64,000 nucleotides of DNA, from NCBI GenBank assembly GCA_947628005.1, contig CANQYI010000003.1:1-64000 (forward strand), read 5' to 3'. Below the pieces are notes generated by a model. The model made no database searches. It was not told the DNA's origin and was given only the letters and a program-made list of their open reading frames with translations. Each line of letters starts with the position of its first letter. The stretch's first letter is position 1. This document shows positions 55,789-64,000 of this stretch, in pieces. The stretch is from an uncultured Clostridia bacterium (GTDB taxonomy: Bacteria > Bacillota > Clostridia > TANB77 > CAG-465). The position numbers were made by a program, and so were the translations under genes.

Positions 55789-57942
55789 CTAATTTAAACC
55801 TTTCATAGTAAGGCTTACCTTACCTTTTTTTGTATCAATATTTATTATTTTTACTTTAACTATATCTGAAACAGATACTTCTTCCATTGGATCTCTTACA
55901 AATTTATCACTAAGTTCTGATATATGCACCAGTCCATCAGATTTTATTCCAATATCAACAAAAGCTCCAAAATCAGTAACATTTCTTACAGTTCCAGTAA
56001 GTACCATACCAACTTGAAGATCCTCAATTTTTAATATATCTTCTTTTAGTATTACTTTTGGCATATCTTCTCTTGGATCTCTTCCTGGTTTTGATAATTC
56101 TTTTACAATATCTTTAAGTGTCAAATCTCCAACATTTAATTTTTTAGATTCTAAATCAATATCTAACATATCTAATTTTTTAACAAAATTTTGATAGTCT
56201 TGTTTACTCATCTTTTTTATATCATATCCTAAATCCTTTATTAAATTTTCAGCAATACTATATGATTCAGGATGTACCATTGTATTATCTAGTATATTTT
56301 TAGATTCAGGCACTTTTAAAAATCCAGCACATTGAACAAAAGCAGTGTTGCCAAGTTTTGGCACCTTAAGTAACTCTTTTCTAGAAGAAAATTTACCTAC
56401 CTCATCTCTATATTTTACTATATTTGTAGAAACCGTTGAGTTAATACCTGAAACATATGATAGAAGTGAAGGTGTTGCAGTATTTACATCTACTCCAACT
56501 GTATTTACTACGCTTTCAACTACCCCAGTTAAAGATTCATCAAGTCTTTTTTGATTTACATCATGTTGATACTGTCCAACTCCTATTGATTTTGGATCAA
56601 TTTTAACTAATTCTGCAAGTGGATCCTGTAATCTTCTAGCTATAGATATTGCACCTCTTATCGATACATTTATATCAGGATATTCTTTAGTAGCAAGTTT
56701 AGAAGCAGAGTATACACTTGCTCCCGCTTCACTAACAATTGTATAATACACCTTATGTTTTGCCTTTTTTATTAAATCTGCAACAAATTTTTCAGATTCT
56801 CTTGATGCTGTTCCATTTCCTATTGAAATCATATTTACTTTATATTTTTCAATTAATTTTAATAGTTCTTTAGATGCACCTTCTATATCATTTTGTGGCT
56901 CAGTAGGATATACAGTAGTATAATCTAAAAGTTTTCCAGTTTCATCTATAATTGCTATTTTACAACCAGTCCTATATGCTGGATCAAATCCCATAACTAC
57001 CATATCTTTTATAGGAGATTGCATAAGAAGATTTTTAACATTTACTCCAAATACTTTTATTGCTTTTTCATCTGCTTTTTCTTTTAAATCACTTCGGATT
57101 TCTCTTTCTATAGATGGCTTTATTGTTTTTTTATACGATTCTGAAATTGTCTGCTTTAATAGTTCAACATATATATTATCAGAATGTATTATTTTTGATT
57201 CTAAGAAATTTATTATTTGGGCTTCATCAACTGAAATTTTAACTTTTAACTTTTCTTCTTTTTCTCCTCTATTTATTGCAAGTATTCTATGAGATGGTAT
57301 TTTACTTATATTTTCACTAAAATTATTATACATATTATATACTAAATCTTCATCATCTGTTGCTGAGGTTTCAATTTTTCCAGTCCTATATGAAATTTGT
57401 CTAATTTTTTTCCTATAATATGGATCATCAGATATTATTTCAGATATTATATCAGTTGCGCCTAAAATAGCATCTTGAACTGTATTAACTCCTTTTTTCT
57501 CATCTACATATAATTTAGCTAAATCCTCTAATTTAGTATATTTATTAGTTTGCTTTAAAATCTCTATAGCAAGTTTTTCTAATCCTTTTTCTTTTGCTAT
57601 AGTTGCCTTAGTTCTCTTTTTTGGCTTGAAAGGTCTATAAATATCTTCTATTTCACTAAGTATTTTTGCATTTAAAACTTGATTTTTTATCTCTTCAGTC
57701 AAATTACCAGTTTCTTCTATAAGTCTTATAACTTCTTGTTTTCTTTGCTCTAAGTTTCTCAAATAATTAAGTCTATCATTAAGATTTCTTAAAGTTTCAT
57801 CATCCAAATTTGATGTAGCTTCTTTTCTATACCTTGCTATAAATGGTATTGTATTTCCTTCATCAATTAATTCTACAGCATTTTTTACCTGTTTTTTTGT
57901 TATACCAAGTTCTAAACTTAAACTTTCTATTATATTTTCCAT
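55789..57942 (-). CDS. tex: Tex-family S1 RNA-binding transcription accessory protein
   Basis: 717 aa, usual length. Tex binds nucleic acids and influences transcription; it is conserved but its job is not settled. The start 'IPFIARYRKEATSNLDDETLRNLNDRL' and the YqgF-like core ('MVVMGFDPAYRTGCKIAIID') are typical, then a helix-hairpin-helix part ('VVNTVGVDVNTATPSLLSYVSGIN'), and the C-terminal S1 domain (about 645-717, 'GMVLTGTVRNVTDFGAFVDIGIKSDGLVHISELSD'). Confidence 0.96.
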   Translation of the reverse strand: MENIIESLSLELGITKKQVKNAVELIDEGNTIPFIARYRKEATSNLDDETLRNLNDRLNYLRNLEQRKQEVIRLIEETGNLTEEIKNQVLNAKILSEIEDIYRPFKPKKRTKATIAKEKGLEKLAIEILKQTNKYTKLEDLAKLYVDEKKGVNTVQDAILGATDIISEIISDDPYYRKKIRQISYRTGKIETSATDDEDLVYNMYNNFSENISKIPSHRILAINRGEKEEKLKVKISVDEAQIINFLESKIIHSDNIYVELLKQTISESYKKTIKPSIEREIRSDLKEKADEKAIKVFGVNVKNLLMQSPIKDMVVMGFDPAYRTGCKIAIIDETGKLLDYTTVYPTEPQNDIEGASKELLKLIEKYKVNMISIGNGTASRESEKFVADLIKKAKHKVYYTIVSEAGASVYSASKLATKEYPDINVSIRGAISIARRLQDPLAELVKIDPKSIGVGQYQHDVNQKRLDESLTGVVESVVNTVGVDVNTATPSLLSYVSGINSTVSTNIVKYRDEVGKFSSRKELLKVPKLGNTAFVQCAGFLKVPESKNILDNTMVHPESYSIAENLIKDLGYDIKKMSKQDYQNFVKKLDMLDIDLESKKLNVGDLTLKDIVKELSKPGRDPREDMPKVILKEDILKIEDLQVGMVLTGTVRNVTDFGAFVDIGIKSDGLVHISELSDKFVRDPMEEVSVSDIVKVKIINIDTKKGKVSLTMKGLN

Positions 57943-57965
57943 TGTAAAACTCCATTCTACCCATG

Positions 57966-57994
57966 ATTATATGATAAAAAAAAACTTATTTCAA
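57966..57994 (-). promoter_or_regulatory. tex promoter
   Basis: TTGAAA (57989-57994) and TATAAT (57966-57971) on the minus strand, 17 bp apart. Confidence 0.7.
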
Positions 57995-58025
57995 GTACTA
58001 TATAATTTTATAAATAAAGTTTAAA

Positions 58026-58052
58026 ACTGCACCTAAATAATTTAGGTGCAGT
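58026..58052 (-). terminator. Terminator after the phosphohexomutase gene
   Basis: A perfect 12-bp stem ACTGCACCTAAA/TTTAGGTGCAGT with a 3-base loop; on the minus strand TTTT follows. Confidence 0.85.
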
Positions 58053-58062
58053 CTATAAATTA

Positions 58063-59442
58063 CTAATTTAATAAATCCATAAATTCTTTTTCAATTTTCT
58101 TCATGTCTTCTTCAGTTGTTCCCTCAAATCTTGCAGTTATATCAGGACCTGTATTAGATGCTCTTACTAAAGCCCAACCATTATCAAATTCTGTTCTCAT
58201 TCCATCTATATCATTTACTTCGTATCCTTGTTTTCTGCAATATTCTTTTACTTTTTCTATAACTTTAAACTTTTCATCGTCAGTTGATTTTATCTTTATC
58301 TCTGGAGTTGAATAGTATTTATTCACTCCTTCCAAAAGTTGACTTACTGTTTTTCCAGTTCTAGAAAGTATTTCTATTAGTCTTAATCCAGCATATATTC
58401 CATCATCTATGTTAGGCCATTTATCTCTAAAGAATACGTGTCCTGATAATTCACATCCGAATGCAAAGTCTCCTTCTCTCATCTTAGCTTTCATATATGA
58501 ATTACCTGTTCTATAACATACAGGCTCTCCTCCAAGTTTTATTATTTCATCTTGAAGTGCTTTTGTGCATTTTACATCAAATAGAGCTTTTTTATTGCTA
58601 ACTTTATTCATAATATCACGCCAGATAATTATTGCATAAAAATCCATAAATACCATTTTACCGTTTTCATCAATAATACCAACTCTATCCCCATCTCCAT
58701 CAAGTCCAATTCCAACATCGGCATGATTTTCAATAACTGCTTTTTTTAGCATTTCATTATTTTTTTCAACACTTGGATCTGGATGATGATTTGGAAATGT
58801 TGGATCAGACTCCATACATATAGGAATTACTTCAACGCCCATCATTTCAAAAGCTTGTTTAGCAACTATTGTTGTAGTTCCATTACCAGCATCTACAACT
58901 GCTTTTATTTTCTTATCTCCCAATTTTATTGATGATTTTATAAGTTCTAGATATTCATCATAAATATTATATGTTGATAATGTTCCTTTACCTGATTTAA
59001 ATTCACATTTTTCTGTAAAGACTCTAAAATCTTGAATCATTTGACCACATGCATTACCAAAATCATTTAATGACATTTTAAATCCATTATACTCTTTTGG
59101 ATTATGACTTGCAGTAATCATAATACCAGGCATCATATTGACACCATCATTTAATTTTATTTGAGCGTAATAGTACATAGGAGTAGTAACAAGTCCTAAA
59201 GATATAACATCTGCTCCTGTACTAAGTATTCCAGTAATTAATGCTTCATTTAGAGATACAGATGAAGTTCTATTATCGTAACCAATAACACATTTCTTAT
59301 ATCCAGAATTTTGAATATGTGTACCAAATGATAATCCTATTGTGTATGCCACATTTTCATCTAAATCCTCTCCATATATTGCTCTGATATCATATCCTCT
59401 AAAAATATTTGGATTAATATCTTTTCTTATTTCATATTTCAT
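58063..59442 (-). CDS. Phosphomannomutase/phosphoglucomutase
   Basis: 459 aa from the ATG at 59442, 5 bases after AGGTG; the frame upstream to 59487 covers the promoter. It moves phosphate between C1 and C6 of glucose or mannose for envelope sugar synthesis. Active-site Ser loop 'TASHNPKEYNGFKM' (about 105-118), metal-binding loop 'GLDGDGDRVG' (about 240-249), sugar-binding 'CELSGHVFF' (about 325) and the C-terminal phosphate site 'RFEGTTEED' are present. GlmM is less likely; the pattern fits the PgcA/ManB (AlgC) group. Exact sugar not resolved. Confidence 0.93.
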   Translation of the reverse strand: MKYEIRKDINPNIFRGYDIRAIYGEDLDENVAYTIGLSFGTHIQNSGYKKCVIGYDNRTSSVSLNEALITGILSTGADVISLGLVTTPMYYYAQIKLNDGVNMMPGIMITASHNPKEYNGFKMSLNDFGNACGQMIQDFRVFTEKCEFKSGKGTLSTYNIYDEYLELIKSSIKLGDKKIKAVVDAGNGTTTIVAKQAFEMMGVEVIPICMESDPTFPNHHPDPSVEKNNEMLKKAVIENHADVGIGLDGDGDRVGIIDENGKMVFMDFYAIIIWRDIMNKVSNKKALFDVKCTKALQDEIIKLGGEPVCYRTGNSYMKAKMREGDFAFGCELSGHVFFRDKWPNIDDGIYAGLRLIEILSRTGKTVSQLLEGVNKYYSTPEIKIKSTDDEKFKVIEKVKEYCRKQGYEVNDIDGMRTEFDNGWALVRASNTGPDITARFEGTTEEDMKKIEKEFMDLLN

Positions 59443-59458
59443 AACATCACCTACGACA

Positions 59459-59487
59459 ATTATATAATAATAGTAAACCATTGTCAA
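59459..59487 (-). promoter_or_regulatory. Perfect sigma-A promoter of the phosphohexomutase gene
   Basis: TTGACA (59482-59487) and TATAAT (59459-59464) on the minus strand, 17 bp apart. Confidence 0.88.
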
Positions 59488-59539
59488 CTTAAATATAAAT
59501 TACTAATTCGACATTTTTCATTTCTTTTTTTACTTTATA

Positions 59540-59568
59540 TTGATTTTAACATAAATGTGTGATATAAT
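59540..59568 (+). promoter_or_regulatory. Promoter of the 146-aa gene
   Basis: TTGATT (59540-59545) and TATAAT (59563-59568), 17 bp apart, with GTGTGA before the -10, very like the promoter at 44340-44368. Confidence 0.75.
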
Positions 59569-59622
59569 TAACATAAATTTGCGGTCTTTAAAATTAAAAT
59601 TTTAATTTAGGAGGAATATATA

Positions 59623-60063
59623 ATGGAAAACAATGATATTTTGTTAATGACAACTGCTAGAAATTTGTCTAGTTTAAAGAGAAAGCATCAAGAAAAAGCA
59701 AGAAAATTAGGCTTTTCTATAAATAAGTATTATAATCCAATATTTTTTCAAGATTTTAGGCGGATAGATGATATTTTTACTTTTACATCTAAATCTTTAA
59801 TTTCTTACAAAGCTTTAAAGGAAAAAGAAAATTTTAGTCTATCACCTAATCAAAAGGCTACCATACTTTCCACTCTATTAAAAATATACAATAGCGGAAT
59901 TTTTCCAATGGAACTTAAAAGTGATTATATATTTATCACAAGTGATTACATACCAGTTTTGTTTATACCCCATGGTTTTGTATCACGCACACGCCGATTA
60001 GACAAATTATACAAAAAAGAAATGTTAATAAAAAGAATCGAGAAATTCGTAAATTCTTTATAA
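59623..60063 (+). CDS. Basic protein of unknown function, 146 aa
   Basis: AGGAGG lies 8 bases upstream. The protein is soluble and basic, with a Lys/Arg-rich helix near the start ('SLKRKHQEKARKLGF') and another at the end ('SRTRRLDKLYKKEMLIKRIEKF'). Such composition would fit nucleic-acid binding, but no known motif is visible. It has its own promoter and terminator. Confidence 0.72.
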   Translation: MENNDILLMTTARNLSSLKRKHQEKARKLGFSINKYYNPIFFQDFRRIDDIFTFTSKSLISYKALKEKENFSLSPNQKATILSTLLKIYNSGIFPMELKSDYIFITSDYIPVLFIPHGFVSRTRRLDKLYKKEMLIKRIEKFVNSL

Positions 60064-60066
60064 AAT

Positions 60067-60096
60067 AAAACAGCCCAAAATGGGCTGTTTTATTTT
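60067..60096. terminator. Bidirectional terminator between 146-aa gene and thrS
   Basis: A perfect stem AAAACAGCCCA/TGGGCTGTTTT with a 3-base loop and T/A tails on both sides, between convergent stops. Confidence 0.92.
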
Positions 60097-61886
60097 TACT
60101 TAAGTACATCTTCAATTTCTTGTTTCAATTTATTCTTAAAGCTATCTAAACTAATATTATCTTGTTTTTCACCACTTCTAGATCTAACAGATATTGTAGA
60201 GTTATTTACTTCATCTTTTCCAAGTATTATCATATATGGTACCTTTTCAAGTTGAGCATTTCTTATTTTGTACCCAATCTTTTCGTCACTACTATCTACC
60301 TCTACTCTATATTTATTATTTAATAATTCTGTTTCTATTTTTTTTGCGTACTCTATCTCATTTTCAGAAATTGGAAGTATTTTTACTTGTACTGGACTAA
60401 TCCACAATGGAAATGCTCCCGCATATTTTTCAATTAACATTGCAAGTGTTCTTTCATAAGAGCCAATAGCACTTCTATGAATAACAACAGGTCTTTTCTT
60501 TTTTCCATCTTTATCTACATAACTCATATCTAAAGATTCTGGTAAAAAGAAATCAAGTTGTATAGTAATTATTGTATCTTCTTTGCCATACACATTTTTT
60601 CCTTGAATATCAAGTTTTGGTCCATAAAATGCTGCTTCTCCTTCTGCTTCTACATAGTCTATTCCTAAATTGTCTAGTATAATTTTCATTTTAGCTTGTG
60701 CATTTTCCCAAGCCTCTTTGTTATCTATATATTTTCCTGTTTTATCATTTGGATCATATTTAGAAAATCTATATGTTAATTCATCTTCTATATTTAAAAC
60801 TCTCATAAAATATTTTATTAAATCTAGTACACCTTTAAATTCTTCTTCTACTTGATCAGGTCTTACAACCAAATGTCCCTCAGATAAAGTAAATTGTCTT
60901 ACACGAGTAAGTCCATGCATTTCTCCTGATGCTTCATTTCTAAATAGTGTAGAAGTTTCATTATATCTAAATGGTAATTCCTTGTAACTATGCAAACTAT
61001 TTTTATATATCATAAATTGAAATGGGCAAGTCATTGGACGAAGTGCAAAAACTTCTTTATCATTTTTCTCATCACCAAGTATAAACATTCCATCCTTATA
61101 ATGATCCCAATGTCCTGATAATTTATACAAATCACTTTTAGCCATGAATGGAGTTTTAGTTAATAAATAGCCTCTTTTTTCTTCTTCATCTTCAACTAGT
61201 CTTTGAAGTATTTGCATCATTCTTGCACCTTTTGGCATAAGCAATGGAAGTCCTTGACCTACTTCTTCAACAGTTGTAAATAATTCTAATTCTCTTCCTA
61301 TTTTGTTATGATCTCTATTTATTGCTTCTTCTCTTTCTTTTAAATATTCATCAAGTTTTTCCTTATTTTCAAAAGTAGTTCCGTAAATTCTTTGAAGCAT
61401 CTTATTATTTTCATTTCCTCTCCAATATGCACCTGTAATAGAAAGTAATTTAAATGCTTTAACTCCTTTTGTATATAACATGTGTGGTCCAACACACAAA
61501 TCAACAAATTCACCTTGTTTAAAAAATGATATGTCTTCGCCATCTGGTATATCATTTATAAGTTCTACTTTATATGGCTCATTTCTTTCTTCCATTAATT
61601 TTATTGCTTCTTCTCGTGGTAGTTTAAAAGCTTCGATTTTTAAATTTTCTTTTACAATATTTTTCATTTCTGCTTCTATTTTTTCCAAATCTTCTTGCTT
61701 AATTGATAAATTATCAAAATCATAATAAAATCCATTATCTATTGCAGGACCTATAGCAAGTTTTGCGTCGGGATATAATCTTTTTATAGCTTGTGCAAGT
61801 ATATGTGATGTAGTATGTCTTGCAATTTTTAAATCATACTCCCCTTCGTATACCTCTCCATTTTTACTAACATATTTTACTGACAT
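60096..61886 (-). CDS. thrS: Threonyl-tRNA synthetase lacking the TGS domain
   Basis: 596 aa against about 635-645 for common ThrS. It charges tRNA(Thr). The protein enters the editing domain almost at once: 'ARHTTSHILAQAIKRLYPDAKLAIGPAIDNGFYYDF' begins near residue 22, so the usual N-terminal TGS domain is absent. The editing His/Cys sites (HTTSH; 'CVGPH') and class II motifs 'FRYNETSTLFRNEASGEMHGLTRVRQFTLSEGH' and 'RPVVIHRSAIGSYERTLAMLIE' are intact; the anticodon domain ends the protein. AAAGGAGG precedes the ATG, and the gene is controlled by a T-box leader. Confidence 0.97.
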   Translation of the reverse strand: MSVKYVSKNGEVYEGEYDLKIARHTTSHILAQAIKRLYPDAKLAIGPAIDNGFYYDFDNLSIKQEDLEKIEAEMKNIVKENLKIEAFKLPREEAIKLMEERNEPYKVELINDIPDGEDISFFKQGEFVDLCVGPHMLYTKGVKAFKLLSITGAYWRGNENNKMLQRIYGTTFENKEKLDEYLKEREEAINRDHNKIGRELELFTTVEEVGQGLPLLMPKGARMMQILQRLVEDEEEKRGYLLTKTPFMAKSDLYKLSGHWDHYKDGMFILGDEKNDKEVFALRPMTCPFQFMIYKNSLHSYKELPFRYNETSTLFRNEASGEMHGLTRVRQFTLSEGHLVVRPDQVEEEFKGVLDLIKYFMRVLNIEDELTYRFSKYDPNDKTGKYIDNKEAWENAQAKMKIILDNLGIDYVEAEGEAAFYGPKLDIQGKNVYGKEDTIITIQLDFFLPESLDMSYVDKDGKKKRPVVIHRSAIGSYERTLAMLIEKYAGAFPLWISPVQVKILPISENEIEYAKKIETELLNNKYRVEVDSSDEKIGYKIRNAQLEKVPYMIILGKDEVNNSTISVRSRSGEKQDNISLDSFKNKLKQEIEDVLK

Positions 61887-61894
61887 AAAAATTC

Positions 61895-62140
61895 CTCCTT
61901 TTTATATTAAAAATGTACCTCTATAGAAAGAGACTACACTCTTGCTATAGGGGTACAATATATTTATTGCACGGTTCCACCCTAAATTTTTACTCAATTT
62001 ATGATTGTACGAAATCAACGGTAGCTTTCACTACTGACTCCGGGGTAGTCTTCAAAATAATCTTACTAAAATTAGCTTACAGCCCACGACTAATTCTCTC
62101 TTGTAGCAGTGTTTATTTTTACTCGTCCCATCAACATCAA
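61895..62140 (-). promoter_or_regulatory. T-box leader of thrS
   Basis: On the minus strand the leader carries the conserved T-box bulge AGGGTGGAACCGTGC (61969-61983) which pairs with the uncharged tRNA end, and the 'AAGAGAG' and GTG-type elements of stem I near 62090. The specifier region is GAAGACTACC, with the Thr codons ACT or ACC at 62044-62049. Downstream, GTACCCCTATAG/CTATAGAGGTAC (61915-61926 and 61945-61956) form a terminator followed by ATTTTT. Uncharged tRNA(Thr) would favour the antiterminator and switch thrS on. Confidence 0.9.
61906..61956 (-). terminator. Regulated terminator of the thrS T-box
   Basis: A 12-bp stem with one mismatch, loop of 18 bases, then ATTTTTAAT on the minus strand. 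It overlaps the antiterminator half. Confidence 0.82.
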
Positions 62141-62144
62141 ATAT

Positions 62145-62173
62145 ATTATATTATATATTATATTAAAAATCAA
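62145..62173 (-). promoter_or_regulatory. thrS promoter
   Basis: TTGATT (62168-62173) and TATAAT (62145-62150) on the minus strand, 17 bp apart, just before the T-box leader and beginning 4 bases past the next gene's stop. Confidence 0.65.
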
Positions 62174-62176
62174 GTT

Positions 62177-63046
62177 TTATTTTACAACTGCAGATAAAAC
62201 TTCTACAAATTTACCATTTCTATATTCTAATATGTCATATTTTGCTTCAAATTCTTTTGTCTCTATTAAAACTAATTCCTTTGATGAATCGTTATTTAAA
62301 TCTGCAATGAATGCTACAGAATAAATAGGCCAATCAGATGATTTCTTTAAATTTCTAATATAATTATATTTTATTATTGAAGAATGATTACTGTTGTCAA
62401 CAAATATTACAGCAGTATATGCCCCTGAAGATTCACCAGCTTCATTACTTGCAACAATTACTTTTCCATATACAGCATCTGAAATCATTACTTCATATAC
62501 ATTTTCTATTTTAACACTAGTATTTAATAATCTATAAATTCCTAGTGCCTTTTTTACTGCTTTATAATCTTCATCAGTTGCCTCTTTAGAACTAATGCTT
62601 GGTATACTATTTATGGTATTTTTTGAAACAGCAAAATATTCGTCAACAAGATTTGCCCTTGTAGTTGTAGTGTATACAGAAGTTGTTCCTGCTTTCTGTG
62701 TTACTTCATTTAATTCATATGTTCCTAACTTTCCATTTTTACTAAATAGGTCTATTTCCAATCCATTTTTATTTACACTCTTCAAATAATATCTTTCTGC
62801 AGACACCCAATTACCATTATATGTAGCACCTACTACAAGATTATTTACTACAATCGGAGTAGAATTTTTAGCTATATCATCACTAGCACTTGTAGCATCA
62901 AAATTAACTTTTTCTTTTACTATATTATTATTTGCTAGTATAAGTATTGCAAGAGCAATAATTATAACTAATATAATTGCTAAAATAATAATTAGTGATT
63001 TTTCTCCTCTTTTTCTTACTAATTTACTTTTTGAATAATTTTCCAT
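62177..63046 (-). CDS. Membrane-anchored protein with VCBS/FG-GAP-like end
   Basis: 289 aa from the ATG at 63046, which overlaps the queH stop as TAATG; a GTG at 63058 is also in frame. A basic N-terminus (KSKLVRKRGEK) leads to one membrane span (about 18-40, 'LIIILAIILVIIIALAILILA'). The outer part has no known motif except 'AFIADLNNDSSKELVLIE' near the end, which looks like a single FG-GAP/VCBS-type calcium-loop repeat. Function unknown; coupled to queH in reading, with no obvious link in role. Confidence 0.8.
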   Translation of the reverse strand: MENYSKSKLVRKRGEKSLIIILAIILVIIIALAILILANNNIVKEKVNFDATSASDDIAKNSTPIVVNNLVVGATYNGNWVSAERYYLKSVNKNGLEIDLFSKNGKLGTYELNEVTQKAGTTSVYTTTTRANLVDEYFAVSKNTINSIPSISSKEATDEDYKAVKKALGIYRLLNTSVKIENVYEVMISDAVYGKVIVASNEAGESSGAYTAVIFVDNSNHSSIIKYNYIRNLKKSSDWPIYSVAFIADLNNDSSKELVLIETKEFEAKYDILEYRNGKFVEVLSAVVK

Positions 63047-63636
63047 TAATATACCCACTTTCCACTATCAAAAGAAAATACACAGCCACAATACTTTTGC
63101 ATATAGATACCTTTTTCCCTTGCCATCTTTTGCCCTTGCCTAAAGTACTGTCTATAATCAACGTATATAAATTTTATTTTATATTTATCTTCTAATAATT
63201 TTCCTACCTTCTTTATTATATCATGCTTCTGATATGGACTAATTGAAAGTGTCGTAGTCACAGCATCATATCCATTTTCAAGTGCATATAAGAACACTTT
63301 ATTAAGTCTTAAATAATAACAGTATTCACATCTAGATTCAAATTCCTTTTTATTTAATACCTTATCTACAACATCCTTTATGTAGCCATCTAGACTATAT
63401 TCATCTAATATAACATAATCTGTATCTTCCATTTTACAAAGTGTTTCAAAAGCTTCTTTTCTTCTTTCATATTCAACTTTTGGATGAATATTTGGATTAT
63501 AAAAGCATGCTGTAAAATCTACTTTTTGTCTAGTATTATCTTCAGTTAAGAGTCCATTGTTTTTCAAATCGTAATTAATATAAGTAAAACACGGACCACA
63601 ACAAGCATGAACTAATAATTTATTTATCTTATTCAT
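63046..63636 (-). CDS. queH: Epoxyqueuosine reductase QueH
   Basis: 196 aa, usual length. QueH does the last step of queuosine synthesis on tRNA, reducing epoxyqueuosine; it is the non-cobalamin alternative to QueG. The start 'LLVHACCGPCFTY' holds the paired Cys (about 11-12) and a third; 'YNPNIHPKVEYERRKEAF' and 'CEYCYYLRL' give the other metal-binding Cys; 'TTTLSISPYQKHD' is a family motif. AGGAG lies about 13 bases upstream. It begins 10 bases after the ruvB stop. Confidence 0.93.
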   Translation of the reverse strand: MNKINKLLVHACCGPCFTYINYDLKNNGLLTEDNTRQKVDFTACFYNPNIHPKVEYERRKEAFETLCKMEDTDYVILDEYSLDGYIKDVVDKVLNKKEFESRCEYCYYLRLNKVFLYALENGYDAVTTTLSISPYQKHDIIKKVGKLLEDKYKIKFIYVDYRQYFRQGQKMAREKGIYMQKYCGCVFSFDSGKWVY

Positions 63637-63646
63637 AATATAAAAG

Positions 63647-64000
63647 CTACTCCTCTTTGTTTTTAATATTTAAATGTTCATAGGCCAGTTTAGTAACAAC
63701 TCTACCTCTTTGTGTTCTAGTTAAAAATCCTATTTGCATTAAGTATGGTTCATATACATCTTCTATTGTGTCTTTATCTTCTCCTATTGTTGCTGCTAAA
63801 GTATCTAGTCCCACAGGTCCACCATTAAAGTTTAATATTACAGTCTCTAACATTTCTCTATCTATTTGATCAAGTCCTAATTCATCTATTTCTAATTTTT
63901 CTAGAGCCATTTTTGAAAGTTCATAAGTTATAATTTTACTATTTTCAAATTCAGCAAAATCTCTTACTCTTTTTAATAGCCTGTTAGCAATTCTTGGAGT
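63647..64000 (-). CDS. ruvB: Holliday junction helicase RuvB (C-terminal part, cut by window edge)
   Basis: 117 codons before the stop, open at the right edge. The visible part is the end of the RuvB motor: '[18 protein letters not shown]' and the winged-helix DNA-binding domain ('[61 protein letters not shown]'). The internal ATG at 63910 is not the true start, because the family sequence runs on upstream of it. RuvB drives branch migration with RuvA. ruvA is expected just to the right. Confidence 0.95.
   Translation of the reverse strand, partial: TPRIANRLLKRVRDFAEFENSKIITYELSKMALEKLEIDELGLDQIDREMLETVILNFNGGPVGLDTLAATIGEDKDTIEDVYEPYLMQIGFLTRTQRGRVVTKLAYEHLNIKNKEE

Noticed and set aside
63647-63910. 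Separate 87-aa protein starting at 63910
   Set aside because: The frame continues upstream with RuvB sequence to the window edge, so this is only the end of ruvB.
1-64000. tRNA, rRNA, prophage or insertion sequence
   Set aside because: No such gene, transposase, integrase or terminal repeat was seen on either strand.

Overview
The window is AT-rich DNA from a Bacillota bacterium of clostridial type, probably an uncultured gut lineage. The evidence is the sporulation genes yabP and yabQ beside divIC, a GatCAB amidotransferase operon, a T-box leader on thrS, strong AGGAGG-type ribosome binding sites, and sigma-A promoters with 17-bp spacers. The lineage is inferred. The standard genetic code fits every gene. 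I saw no rRNA, tRNA, CRISPR array, transposase or phage gene, and no gap between genes exceeds about 300 bases. The longest gap, 61887-62176, holds the thrS T-box leader.

Region 1 (1-27.6 kb) is dominated by surface proteins. A giant minus-strand gene starts at 14619 and is still open at base 1, giving at least 4,873 codons. It has a type IV pilin-like N-terminal leader, Ig-like modules and a very long array of InlB/Listeria-Bacteroides-type and HYLE-type repeats. A second repeat megaprotein (15284-21052) adds a beta-helix-like section and a C-terminal LamG-like domain. A third, small protein (26592-27584) carries the same leader and a LamG-like tail. The second megaprotein and a 168-aa membrane-anchored protein sit at the end of an apparent rsmD / coiled-coil gene / ftsK / def operon. 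A pyrimidine-nucleoside phosphorylase follows the third leader protein.

Region 2 (27.7-39.7 kb) holds asnB, a small membrane protein, a VanW protein, the yabP-yabQ-divIC cluster and uvrB. It also contains an accessory patch: a zinc-ribbon membrane protein with a decayed paralogue next to it, two unknown genes and a WYL regulator. A terminator-plus-promoter unit is duplicated around the zinc-ribbon gene.

Region 3 (38.8-52.2 kb) starts with a DUF368 membrane protein divergent from a GT4 glycosyltransferase. Then come recG divergent from an S1-domain protein, gatC-gatA-proS-gatB in one operon, an RlmD-type methyltransferase and two tiny membrane proteins, one with 14 Cys in 47 residues.

Region 4 (52.2-64 kb) is housekeeping: uvrA, tex with a small membrane protein, a phosphohexomutase, an unknown 146-aa protein, thrS, and a ruvB (partial)-queH-membrane protein operon.

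DNA repair is well represented (uvrA, uvrB, recG, ruvB). The uvrA and recG promoters share a LexA-box-like palindrome. GatCAB, proS and thrS serve tRNA charging. The leader megaproteins are the most unusual part of the window. None of the usual pilus assembly genes is present here, and none of the three leaders has the Glu at position +5 that true pilins need.
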